Source of the DNA: B1SED10-16 sp046498365 | Lineage (GTDB): Bacteria > Desulfobacterota > Desulfobacteria > Desulfobacterales > Desulfosalsimonadaceae | NCBI GenBank assembly: GCA_046498365.1 | Contig: JAWOAV010000037.1 | Location: forward strand, 1 to 39,243 | DNA: 39,243 nucleotides | Direction: 5' to 3' | Part shown: positions 8,287-16,104 of the stretch, in pieces | Layout of the letters: the number at the start of each line of letters is the position of its first letter | Numbering within the stretch: the first letter of the stretch is position 1 | Translations under genes and position numbers: made by a program | Notes under the pieces: generated by a model | Told to the model about the DNA's origin: nothing | Databases searched by the model: none | The model's input: only the letters and a program-made list of their open reading frames with translations

Positions 8287-8319
8287 GGTGGCGGAACCAG
8301 GTTCCGCCACCTTTTTTTT
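8287..8319 (+). terminator. Rho-independent terminator after hsp20
   Basis: A perfect 12-base stem (GGTGGCGGAACC / GGTTCCGCCACC) is followed directly by eight T residues. It also sits next to the stop of the converging aminotransferase gene at 8321. Confidence 0.95.
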
Positions 8320-8320
8320 G

Positions 8321-9382
8321 CTATAACGGTACCACCCATCCTTCCGGGTCTTCTACGCGGCCGTACTGGATGCCGGTTATCCTGTCGAAAAACCGTTTCG
8401 CCCACATACCGACCTCGCCGTTTCCGATGGGAAGAACCGTGTCCTTGTACTTGATCTCACCGACCGGGGAAATAACGGCAGCAGTACCGGAGCCGAAGCA
8501 TTCCTGCAATTTTCCGGCCGCATGGGCTTCCATGACTTCATCGATGGAGATCCGCCGCTGGGTAACGGGATTCCCCCACCTGGCCGCAAGCCGGATAACC
8601 GTGTCCCGGGTGATGCCTGACAGTATACTGCCGGTCAGGGCCGGCGTAATAATCTCGTCATCGATCACAAAAAAGATGTTCATGGAGCCGACTTCCTCTA
8701 CATATCGCCGCTCCAAGCCGTCCAGCCACAATACCTGGGTATACCCCTTTTTGTGGGCTTCTTCGCTTGCGCAAAGACTGGCGGCATAATTGCCGGCGGT
8801 TTTTACGTCTCCGACACCGCCGGGGACAGCCCGGACGTATTTTTCCGTCACCCATATTTTTACGGGATCAAACCCCTCCTTGTAGTATGGGCCGACCGGG
8901 GAAAGAATAATAAAAAACCGGTACTGGTAGGAGGCCCTCACGCCCAGAAACGGGTCCATGGCGATAATGGTCGGACGAATATACAAGGATGTGCCGGGCG
9001 CAAACGGAACCCAGCGCTTCTCAACCGCCAAAAGCTGCTTCAGCGCGTCCAGGGCGAAGGCTTCATCAATCCTGGGGATGCACATTTTCTCGGCCGAGCA
9101 GTTAAACCGCCGGAAATTTTCCTCGGGACGAAACAGGTTGACGGCGTCGGAATCGGTCTTGAACGCCTTGAGCCCCTCGAATATGGATTGTCCGTAGTGA
9201 AGCACCATGGTCGACGGATCCATGGTAATGGGCCCGTACGGCTCAATCCTTGGATTGTGCCAGCCTTTTTCAGGAGAGTAATCCATGTTGAACATGTGGT
9301 CGGTAAAAACCGTCCCGAAGCTGAGCCCGTTTCCATCCGGCAATGCTTTTAAAAACGCTGATCGGGTTATACTGATATCCAT
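8321..9382 (-). CDS. ilvE: Branched-chain amino acid aminotransferase
   Basis: A 353-residue PLP enzyme (class IV fold) that interconverts Val/Leu/Ile with their 2-oxo acids, using glutamate. It is of the eukaryote-like 'type II' form (about 350-360 residues): it has GYIRPTI-like LYIRPTIIAMDPFLGV, the PLP lysine K194 in GGVGDVKTAGNYAASL, and EEVGSMNIFFV, followed by ILSGITRDTVIRLA. Two ATGs lie nine bases apart. GGGAG is only one base before the first (9391) and ten before the second (9382), so the second is chosen. The frame stays open to 9529 but that part is not conserved-looking. No other ilv gene is nearby. Confidence 0.92.
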   Translation of the reverse strand: MDISITRSAFLKALPDGNGLSFGTVFTDHMFNMDYSPEKGWHNPRIEPYGPITMDPSTMVLHYGQSIFEGLKAFKTDSDAVNLFRPEENFRRFNCSAEKMCIPRIDEAFALDALKQLLAVEKRWVPFAPGTSLYIRPTIIAMDPFLGVRASYQYRFFIILSPVGPYYKEGFDPVKIWVTEKYVRAVPGGVGDVKTAGNYAASLCASEEAHKKGYTQVLWLDGLERRYVEEVGSMNIFFVIDDEIITPALTGSILSGITRDTVIRLAARWGNPVTQRRISIDEVMEAHAAGKLQECFGSGTAAVISPVGEIKYKDTVLPIGNGEVGMWAKRFFDRITGIQYGRVEDPEGWVVPL

Positions 9383-9628
9383 TTTTTTCATGCTCCCATT
9401 TTCCGTGCACCATTGAATTCCGGCCGCCCCCGTACCTGATGCGGCCGTTAAAAACGTTATATATTCGGCAGGTTCCGACCCCTCTGGTCTTTTATATCGA
9501 TTACGGATGAATATCAAGCAAAATAACATACTGTCCGCCCAAAAACCAGAACTTTACGTTATGTTCAACCAAACCGGGGATTTTTCCCCTTGCGGCGCAT
9601 AATGCCACGGTGGTACTCAAGGTTCATC

Positions 9629-10792
9629 ATGGACGAAAAAATCGAGACTTACGAAAAAAAATTATATGACAGCCGGCTGGTGCCGGAGAAGAAGGCCCTC
9701 TTTGTCATGGCCGGGGAAACCCACCGGCGCGGGGAAAACGGAGCAATACCGGTGCTATCCGAACTTGCAGATCGCCTTTGCGCAAACACCCTTTTGTTTG
9801 CCCGCCCTGCAGAGCCGTACCGCACCATTATCGAGTTCCTTGCTGCAAATGCATCCGGGGCTGTTTTTCCGGATGATTCCGAAACGCGAACATTTCTGGT
9901 GGATATACCGGTAGCTGACCGCTTCTCCGCCGATGCCCTTTACAGTACGCTTCAGGAGCGAAAATGCCTGATCATTCCGGGACGTGGCATCGTCTCCCTG
10001 GGAAAAACAGGTCCCTCCGAGGCCTATGTCCATTTTGCCGCCGCCTGCTTCGCCTGTTTTGTAAAATTTTTCAGCGATTTTCTGAAAAATGCCTACAATC
10101 GCCACATTGCCGATGACCAGCAAATCGTATTTCAGCAGGCCCGAAAAAGCCTGCCCCCTCCCCCCGTATTTGCCGGCGGCCTTGCATCCGCTCCCATCGA
10201 CACAACGGAAAAAACGCGTACCGCCATCATTGAAGCCGGCAAACGGATCGTCTCTTCGGGTCTTGTTGACGCCAGTTTCGGCAATATTTCCTTTCGCGTC
10301 GACAACACGCTTTATATCAGCAACACCGGCAGTTTCCTGGACCACCTGGAAGAAGACATCTCGGCATGCCCCTTGGATGATCCCGAATGCACCGGCCAGA
10401 GACCGTCCTCAGAGTATCCCGCCCATTTGGAAATCATGCGCACCACGGATGCCAAGGGGGTATTGCACGGGCATCCCTTGTTTTCGGTCATCATGTCCAT
10501 GGATTGCCGCATCGACTGCGGCCACAGGGGGGATTGCCACAGGACATGCCCCCATGCCCGCAGCGTCTGCGGTATCCCCATCGTGCCCGGCGAAACCGGG
10601 GGCGGCCCTTTCGGTCTTTACACAACGGTTCCGGGGGTGATAAAAGAAGGAAAATCGGCCATTGTTTTCGGCCACGGCGTGTTCACGGCCACGAAGACCG
10701 ACTTCAACGACGCCCTGGCGAACATGGTCCAAATCGAGCAGGCCTGCCGGGAGGAATATTTTGATCGCTTGAAGCAGCTATGCGCAAAATAA
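9629..10792 (+). CDS. Two-domain class II aldolase/adducin-family protein
   Basis: A 387-residue protein with two class II aldolase-like halves. The C-terminal half keeps the zinc-enzyme residues: E in PSSEYPAHLEIM, H280 and H282 in LHGHP, and H349 in FGHGVF, matching the FucA pattern. The N-terminal half (to about residue 175) resembles a degenerate copy, with LIIPGRGIVSLGKTGPSEAYVHFAAACFACF but no metal histidines. A Cys-rich insertion (C293, C297, C303, C307, C314) follows the HGH motif. ATG 9629 has AAGG seven bases ahead; longer starts at TTG 9590 or ATG 9602 are possible. The family includes sugar-phosphate aldolases and MtnB-type dehydratases. The substrate is unknown. Confidence 0.8.
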   Translation: MDEKIETYEKKLYDSRLVPEKKALFVMAGETHRRGENGAIPVLSELADRLCANTLLFARPAEPYRTIIEFLAANASGAVFPDDSETRTFLVDIPVADRFSADALYSTLQERKCLIIPGRGIVSLGKTGPSEAYVHFAAACFACFVKFFSDFLKNAYNRHIADDQQIVFQQARKSLPPPPVFAGGLASAPIDTTEKTRTAIIEAGKRIVSSGLVDASFGNISFRVDNTLYISNTGSFLDHLEEDISACPLDDPECTGQRPSSEYPAHLEIMRTTDAKGVLHGHPLFSVIMSMDCRIDCGHRGDCHRTCPHARSVCGIPIVPGETGGGPFGLYTTVPGVIKEGKSAIVFGHGVFTATKTDFNDALANMVQIEQACREEYFDRLKQLCAK

Positions 10793-10802
10793 TGTTGCTA
10801 TT

Positions 10803-10946
10803 GTAAAAAGTCGTGCTCAGACGACTTTGAAAAAAGTTCAAGATCAAGGCGCGTGCAATTTTTGAAGAATTGAGCGTACTTCGCCGTACGTGAGATTCTT
10901 CAAAAATTGTGCGCAACGCAGATATTGGACTTTTTGCGAAGTCGTC
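10803..10946. repeat. Dispersed palindromic repeat, copy B
   Basis: The longest copy. It starts with an 8-base hairpin (AAAGTCGT-GCTCAG-ACGACTTT, 10807-10828), then the shared head AAGTTCAAGATCAAGG. A near-perfect hairpin of about 29 bases per arm (GCGTGCAATTTTTGAAGAAT with its complement) comes next, then the shared tail GCGCAACGCAGATATTGG.CTTTTT. The inner hairpin is nearly identical in copy C at 29571, 18.8 kb away. Confidence 0.85.
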
Positions 10947-10960
10947 AATAATGGTATGGT

Positions 10961-11155
10961 TCAAATTTCTGGTCGGGTCGGGGGTATTGCCCTGGCAACT
11001 GCAGGAGAACGCTGATATCTCTATGGCTCGCTCCGACGCGCCCTGTGATGAACGGCCGGGCCACAGGGCGCCTGTCTGCGCTTCGCCAAGAGCTATCAGC
11101 AACCCCCTGCAATTGTTGCTGCGGACAACACCCCCGACCCGCCCGGGAATTTGGT
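10961..11155. repeat. Large palindromic element, copy 1
   Basis: About 195 bases that fold on themselves along almost the whole length. The left arm CGGGTCGGGGGTATTG pairs with the right arm near 11125-11146, and GCTGATATCTCTATGGC pairs with the complement of the AGCTATCAGC region. The central 65 bases (GGCTCGCTCCGACGCGCCCT ... CTGCGCTTCGCCAAGAGC) recur in opposite orientation in copy 2. Confidence 0.8.
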
Positions 11156-11340
11156 CCATTTTTATAATACCGATCATGATAAGGACAGGTTTCATAAATT
11201 CGAAACCAAACAGCAATCCCAAACGGATAATACCAGGGGTTCACTGCCGCCCGAAACCATTTGGAAATCGATGATCTGATAGGATTACACCAGATGATTA
11301 CACCGGTGAAACCCGTTTTAAGGCAAAATGTGAACGGCTT

Positions 11341-11566
11341 GCTTTATAAAATTGGCCAATTTCCTTCGGGTGGTGCCCGGTGCTGCCCGTAGGCAACATC
11401 GGGAGGGCTTGGTGACAGCTCTTGGCGAAGCGCAGACATGCGACCTGCGGCCTGGCCGTTTATCGCAGGGCGCGTCGGAGCGAGCCATAGAGCTGTCCCA
11501 AGGCCTCACGGTAGCCAAGGGCAGCACCGGAGACCACCCGAAGGAAATTGGACCGAATAAATAAAA
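11341..11566. repeat. Large palindromic element, copy 2 (inverted relative to copy 1)
   Basis: About 220 bases with long inverted arms: CCAATTTCCTTCGGGTGGT at 11355-11373 is repeated in reverse complement at about 11533-11553, and GCTTGGTGACAGCTCT pairs with AGAGCTGTCCCAAGGC. The core is the reverse complement of that in copy 1, with about 85 percent identity by eye. It ends 20 bases upstream of the MoxR start. Confidence 0.8.
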
Positions 11567-11589
11567 AAAAATGAAAATAAGGATGCGCC

Positions 11590-12498
11590 ATGGAATTTGA
11601 AAGCATCGAAGATGTCATGAAGCGGCTGGAAAAAGCCGGGTATATCGCTTCAAGAGAGATCGCCACGGTGGTTTTTCTGGCGGCGGCCGGGAACAAGCCG
11701 ATCCTGGTGGAGGGGCCTGCGGGCTCGGGAAAAACCGAGCTGGCCCGGGCCCTTTCCACGTGCATGAACCGCCATAAAATCCGGCTGCAGTGCTACGAGG
11801 GGCTCGATGAAGCAAAAGCGCTCTACGAGTGGGAATATGCCAAGCAGCTGCTGTATACGCAGATGATCAAGGAGAAAATCAACGATCTCATCTCCGGGGC
11901 CGACACGATCGCCGATGCCGTGGAACGGATCGCGGACCAGGAAGACGCTTTTTTTTCGGAGCGCTTCCTCCTTGCCCGCCCCCTTTTGCAGGCGATTTCC
12001 GCAGACGATCCCACGGTCCTGCTCATCGATGAGATCGACAAGGCGGACCCGGAATTCGAGGCGTTTCTCCTGGAGCTCTTAAGCGAATTCCAGGTATCCA
12101 TTCCGGAGTTGGGCATCCGCAAGGCCAAACACATCCCCATGGTGGTGCTCACGTCCAACAACTACCGCGACATGTCAGACGCCCTCAAAAGACGCTGCCT
12201 CCACCTGTACATCGACTACCCCGAACCGGCCCTGGAAGCGAAAATCATCCGCCTGAAGCTGCCGGGAATCGAAACCCGCCTGGCGGATAAGATGATCGCC
12301 GTTATCAACCGCATCCGGGAACTCGACCTCAAAAAGCGCCCCTGCATCTCCGAGACCATCGACTGGGCGCAGGCGCTGGCCGTGCTCCGGATCGACGAGA
12401 TCACGCGTGAAGCCATGTCCGATACCATCAACGTGATCTGCAAGTACAGAAGCGACGCGGACATGGTAAAGGCGTCCATGGACCGAATATTAAATTAA
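11590..12498 (+). CDS. MoxR/CoxD-type AAA+ ATPase
   Basis: A 302-residue AAA+ ATPase. Walker A is GPAGSGKT (about residues 41-48), Walker B is LLIDEIDKAD, and sensor 1 lies in VVLTSNNYRDMSDALKRRCLH, with an arginine-finger-like RRC. MoxR-type ATPases act with VWA-domain partners as chaperones that mature or insert metal cofactors into enzymes; CoxD of CO dehydrogenase is one example. The gene directly downstream encodes such a partner, and the gap is under 20 bases. No client enzyme gene is adjacent, so the target is unknown. The start ATG has AAGGATGCGCC upstream. Confidence 0.88.
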   Translation: MEFESIEDVMKRLEKAGYIASREIATVVFLAAAGNKPILVEGPAGSGKTELARALSTCMNRHKIRLQCYEGLDEAKALYEWEYAKQLLYTQMIKEKINDLISGADTIADAVERIADQEDAFFSERFLLARPLLQAISADDPTVLLIDEIDKADPEFEAFLLELLSEFQVSIPELGIRKAKHIPMVVLTSNNYRDMSDALKRRCLHLYIDYPEPALEAKIIRLKLPGIETRLADKMIAVINRIRELDLKKRPCISETIDWAQALAVLRIDEITREAMSDTINVICKYRSDADMVKASMDRILN

Positions 12499-12516
12499 CC
12501 CCAGGTGTGCAGCCCC

Positions 12517-13893
12517 ATGATGCATTTGCTTCTGAAATTTGCCGCCGTATGCCGATCGGGCAATTTGCGGGTTTCCACCTCGGAAGTCATCGACGCCATG
12601 ACCCACCTCCAATGGATCGATTTTTCGGATGAAGCCGGCTTCAAAGCGGCCCTGAAAGCCAATTTCGCCAAAAGCCGCCGGGACCAGGACAATTTCGACC
12701 GCCTCTACCACCTTTTTTTCCACGAAATGCAGACAAGCATCGCACTTGATCCAAACGACGGACAAAACGATGAACTTCGGCAAATCATTGCAAAACTCAG
12801 GGAAAACAAGGATCTTCATGAGCCCGTGGACCAGGCCCTGATTGATTTCCTCCAGGGGGATCCCGCTGCGTTCCTCCAGGAAATGTACAACCTGGAAAAC
12901 CGGGAGGAATATCACTCCCCGGCCCTGAAGTCCAACCTGGGGCAGCTTTCCGGCAGGCTTGCGGTCATGCTTCGCATCAATGCGATGAAAGGGGCGATCG
13001 GCCAGGCGAGCACCGGTTCGGGCGCCAACCCGTCCGGCGGTCCGAGTGCCGAGCGCCTTTTGGACCGGCTGGACCGCGCCTACAAAATGCTGACCGAAGA
13101 CAACCGGCCGAACAATGACGCCCTGAAAAAAGTCCGTTCAAACGAAACCCACTTCAAGGATATCGGGGAGCGCTCCTTTGCCGCGCTTTCCCCCGCGGAA
13201 ATCCTGCAGATGCAGGAGATCATCAAAAAACTGGTCCGCAAACTGCGGGACCGTATGGGGCGCCGCTACGCCGCCGGAAGCCGCAGATATCTGGACGTAA
13301 AAAAAACCCTGCGCCATTCCGGACGATTTCAGGGCATCCCCATCGAGATCAAGTATCGGCAGAGGCCCCTTAAAAAAGCCAAAATCGTTGCCCTGTGCGA
13401 CGTGTCCGGCTCGGTATGGTCTGCCGCACGGTTCATGCTCAACATGCTCTATTCCATGCAGGACTGTTTTTCCGCCGTACACAGTTTCGCATTTATTTCC
13501 GCCACCACAGACATTACGGAAATTTTTGAAAAGCACGAGGCAGACAGGGCGGTTGAAAAGGTACTTTCGAGCAGGAAAATCGAATTCGGGGCCCTTACGG
13601 ACTACGGCGAGGTTTTTCAGCAGTTCCGGCGCAATCACATGCACCTTGTCAACAAGCGAACGACCGTGATCATCGTCGGCGACGGCCGGTCCAACTACCA
13701 CAACCCCAGGGAAGAAATCCTCGCGGATATCCGGGAAAAATGCCGCCGCATTATCTGGCTCAATCCCGAACCGGAAGATTTCTGGCATACCGGCGACAGC
13801 GAAATCAACACCTACAAGGCATACTGCCATGAACTCCGGCCGTGCCGGAACCTGAACCAGTTGGTGGATTTTGTGGAGGACCTGGTTCTGTAG
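12517..13893 (+). CDS. VWA-domain protein, CoxE-like partner of the MoxR ATPase
   Basis: A 458-residue cytoplasmic protein without membrane segments. The N-terminal 280 residues are helical and charged. The C-terminal von Willebrand A domain begins around KIVALCDVSGSVW, with D295 and the SGS of the MIDAS metal site, and ends with the TTVIIVGDGRSNYHNP and IIWLNPEP segments typical of CoxE-like proteins. Start choice: AGGTG at 12503-12507 is properly spaced for ATG 12517; a GTG at 12505 is an alternative. It forms an operon with the upstream ATPase. It ends one base from the stop of the convergent NAD kinase gene. Confidence 0.88.
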   Translation: MMHLLLKFAAVCRSGNLRVSTSEVIDAMTHLQWIDFSDEAGFKAALKANFAKSRRDQDNFDRLYHLFFHEMQTSIALDPNDGQNDELRQIIAKLRENKDLHEPVDQALIDFLQGDPAAFLQEMYNLENREEYHSPALKSNLGQLSGRLAVMLRINAMKGAIGQASTGSGANPSGGPSAERLLDRLDRAYKMLTEDNRPNNDALKKVRSNETHFKDIGERSFAALSPAEILQMQEIIKKLVRKLRDRMGRRYAAGSRRYLDVKKTLRHSGRFQGIPIEIKYRQRPLKKAKIVALCDVSGSVWSAARFMLNMLYSMQDCFSAVHSFAFISATTDITEIFEKHEADRAVEKVLSSRKIEFGALTDYGEVFQQFRRNHMHLVNKRTTVIIVGDGRSNYHNPREEILADIREKCRRIIWLNPEPEDFWHTGDSEINTYKAYCHELRPCRNLNQLVDFVEDLVL

Positions 13894-14748
13894 TCAGATC
13901 CGTCCCCCGCTCCACCGCAGCTTGGCCTTGAGAATATCGAAGTAATTCTGCCCCGGCAGGGTAATCAGGTGTACCGGATAGGGACTTTTTTCAATTGACA
14001 GGATATCGCCGGGGCATATCTCCAGGCCTTCCTGCCCATCAAAGGTGACCACCATGTCGGTTGCTTTTTCGTCCAGAAACGTTTTGATGACAACGTGATT
14101 CGGTACGATCAGGGGCCGGTTGGTGAGGGTGAAAGGGCATATGGGGGTAATAATGATCCCTTCCACTGCCGGATGCACCACGGGGCCGCCTGCGGCCAGG
14201 GAATACGCCGTGGAGCCGGTCGGCGTCGAAACGATCAGGCCGTCGCTCCGGTACGTGGTCAAATAATGATCGTCGATATAGGTCTTGATATTTGCCAGGC
14301 GCGCCAGGGCGGCCTTGTTGATCACCACGTCGTTGAGCACGGTTTCTTCGACAAAGATCGCCCCGTTGCGAATGATGCGGGCCTTCAGCCGCGTGCGCGA
14401 GCCTATTCTGTAATTGCCTGCGATGACCGCCTCGGCGGTTTCAAACAATGCATCTTCGGATATTTCCGCCAGAAACCCCACATCCCCGAATTTTACACCG
14501 ATCACCGGTATGGGGGCGTCCCCGATCCACCGGGATGCACTCAGGAAGGTGCCGTCCCCGCCAATGACGAAGACGCACGAAAGATCGGCGGGAGCGCCGG
14601 GCAGGTGGTTGTCTTTGTCAAAAACATGGGTTTCAAAGGCTTTCTGCCTGAAAACGTCGATGCCCCGTTCACGCAGCCAGGCCTCGAATGCGTCGGCCTT
14701 CTCATTTGCCGCACGGTCGTTTTTTACATACAAACCGATCCGTTTCAC
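13894..14748 (-). CDS. nadK: NAD+ kinase
   Basis: A 284-residue cytosolic enzyme that phosphorylates NAD+ to NADP+ with ATP or polyphosphate. It holds the signature GGDGTFL at residues 63-69 (D65 catalytic), the FGDVGFLAEI segment, a NDVVINKAALARL block, and the glycine-rich STPTGSTAYSLAAGGPVVHP motif that binds NAD. Length is normal for the family. The start is GTG at 14748, with GGGAG seven bases upstream. The gene is convergent with, and almost touches, the VWA gene. Confidence 0.95.
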   Translation of the reverse strand: MKRIGLYVKNDRAANEKADAFEAWLRERGIDVFRQKAFETHVFDKDNHLPGAPADLSCVFVIGGDGTFLSASRWIGDAPIPVIGVKFGDVGFLAEISEDALFETAEAVIAGNYRIGSRTRLKARIIRNGAIFVEETVLNDVVINKAALARLANIKTYIDDHYLTTYRSDGLIVSTPTGSTAYSLAAGGPVVHPAVEGIIITPICPFTLTNRPLIVPNHVVIKTFLDEKATDMVVTFDGQEGLEICPGDILSIEKSPYPVHLITLPGQNYFDILKAKLRWSGGRI

Positions 14749-15027
14749 CCCGCACTCCCTTTTTCCCGGTGTTGTCGGAATCTCGTGCTATCTGTCTACT
14801 GCAAGGGTATAATAGATTGAAGACGGCTCGGCAAGGAAAAAGCGGTTGCAGGTTGGCGGCGTGGCATTGTAGGTTATAGATGACAGATTGTACACATTTC
14901 TGCGGCAGGAGGAAAAATCGCCCCCTTTCCCCTTTGTTTGTCGATGGATTTTCAAAAAATTGCGATTATGGTTACAATATTATACGTAACGATGCATCCA
15001 TGAACCGATAACGATAAGGAGACGACA

Positions 15028-15891
15028 ATGGAAAATGAAAAACTGATCCAAATGCTCAACCGGGACCTTGCAGATGAACATGCGGCCATTCTCCGCTACA
15101 TGACCCACAGCTACCTGGAAGGGGAGGACACGTCCATCGGCGCAAGTCTGCTGTCAAGGGCGCGGGAAGAAATGTGGCACATGCACTGGCTGGGCATGAT
15201 CATCGGAAAGCTCGGCGGCGAACCGGACATGACGCCCGCTCCCTATCCCCACGACCCCACGAACCGTGCAACTATTTTTCAATCCTACATCGACTACGAA
15301 AAAAAACTGGTTCCCCATTATGAAGAGGAAGCGGACATGGTCGACGACCCCCATATCCGGCGGGTGCTGCTCCGGGAATCCTGGGAATCCGACTATCACG
15401 CTTTAAAATTCAAAAAAATCCTGGACAAGCTCTCCAGCGAAGAAGCAAGCGGGCTTCCCGGTGAAGCGAATGAACTCTCCGAAGCCCTGGTGGAAAGGAT
15501 CCAGCAAAGCGTTACGTCCAAATACCGCCAGATGCTCCAGACCATACGGGATGCATGGGTGTTCCAGTCAAAAGGCGAGCCGGCGTGGCAGCGCATGGAC
15601 TTTTCCATGACCAAGATGAAGCAGCTGGCCCACAGCGCCGAAGAAATCGCGGAAAACGGTCTGACCCCACGGCTGACCACCGGCAGGATCATCCCGGTGG
15701 GCTCCTTGTCCGAGGCCATGACCAACGGCCTGGAAGATGTCCGCAAAACCATTGACATTCACGAAAGGCTGGCTGCCGACAGCGAGGCCAAAGAGCACGG
15801 CGGCCTGATGACCAACCTGGACCTGACCCTGCGCCAGGAAAAATACGAGGCCGAGGAGCTCCGCGACCGGCTTTCAAAAAGCGGAGCGTAG
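15028..15891 (+). CDS. Tandem ferritin-like/bacterioferritin-like protein
   Basis: A 287-residue protein whose N-terminal 150 residues form a ferritin-like four-helix bundle. It has E17 in DEHAAILRYMTHSYL, E48 and H51 in REEMWHMHWLG (the ExxH iron motif), Glu residues in HYEEEADMV and a final ESWESDYHALKF. The C-terminal part (about 150-287) repeats the helical pattern (DAWVFQ..., then DVRKTIDIHERLAADSEAKEH), but the iron ligands look incomplete. It could store or oxidise iron, or act as a rubrerythrin-like peroxidase without the rubredoxin domain. AAGGAG lies eight bases before ATG. It is a single-gene unit. Confidence 0.75.
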   Translation: MENEKLIQMLNRDLADEHAAILRYMTHSYLEGEDTSIGASLLSRAREEMWHMHWLGMIIGKLGGEPDMTPAPYPHDPTNRATIFQSYIDYEKKLVPHYEEEADMVDDPHIRRVLLRESWESDYHALKFKKILDKLSSEEASGLPGEANELSEALVERIQQSVTSKYRQMLQTIRDAWVFQSKGEPAWQRMDFSMTKMKQLAHSAEEIAENGLTPRLTTGRIIPVGSLSEAMTNGLEDVRKTIDIHERLAADSEAKEHGGLMTNLDLTLRQEKYEAEELRDRLSKSGA

Positions 15892-15920
15892 CCGCCTGCC
15901 GTGGAGGCGGATTCGAGCGC

Positions 15921-15949
15921 TTGACATTGGCAAACGATTATCCTAAGAA
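15921..15949 (+). promoter_or_regulatory. Candidate promoter for the acyl-CoA dehydrogenase gene
   Basis: TTGACA at 15921-15926, a 17-base spacer and TAAGAA at 15944-15949. The leader to the ATG at 16105 would be about 150 bases. Confidence 0.45.
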
Positions 15950-16104
15950 ACGATTTTGAGGGAAAAAAGTCGATCCCCGACCGGAAATACGGTAGCGTAA
16001 ACCATTCCGGCGCCCGAGGATTGGGAAAGGCACGCCGGATCGCTCCGATACAACCCATTATGCGGCTTTACTTATATATGCACGAATAAAAGGAGAACCT
16101 GACA

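Larger units (their letters stand above)
10793..11589. other. 800-base repeat cluster without genes
   Basis: The spacer between the aldolase-like gene and the MoxR gene contains no credible coding sequence. It is made almost entirely of three palindromic elements: dispersed repeat copy B (10803-10946) and two related giant hairpin elements (10961-11155 and 11341-11566). The stretch 11156-11340 between the last two shows no recognisable signal. Confidence 0.75.

Noticed and set aside
10961..11566. Integron attC sites
   Set aside because: The palindromes look attC-like in shape, but I found no paired GTTRRRY/RYYYAAC end boxes and no cassette-like genes or integron integrase.
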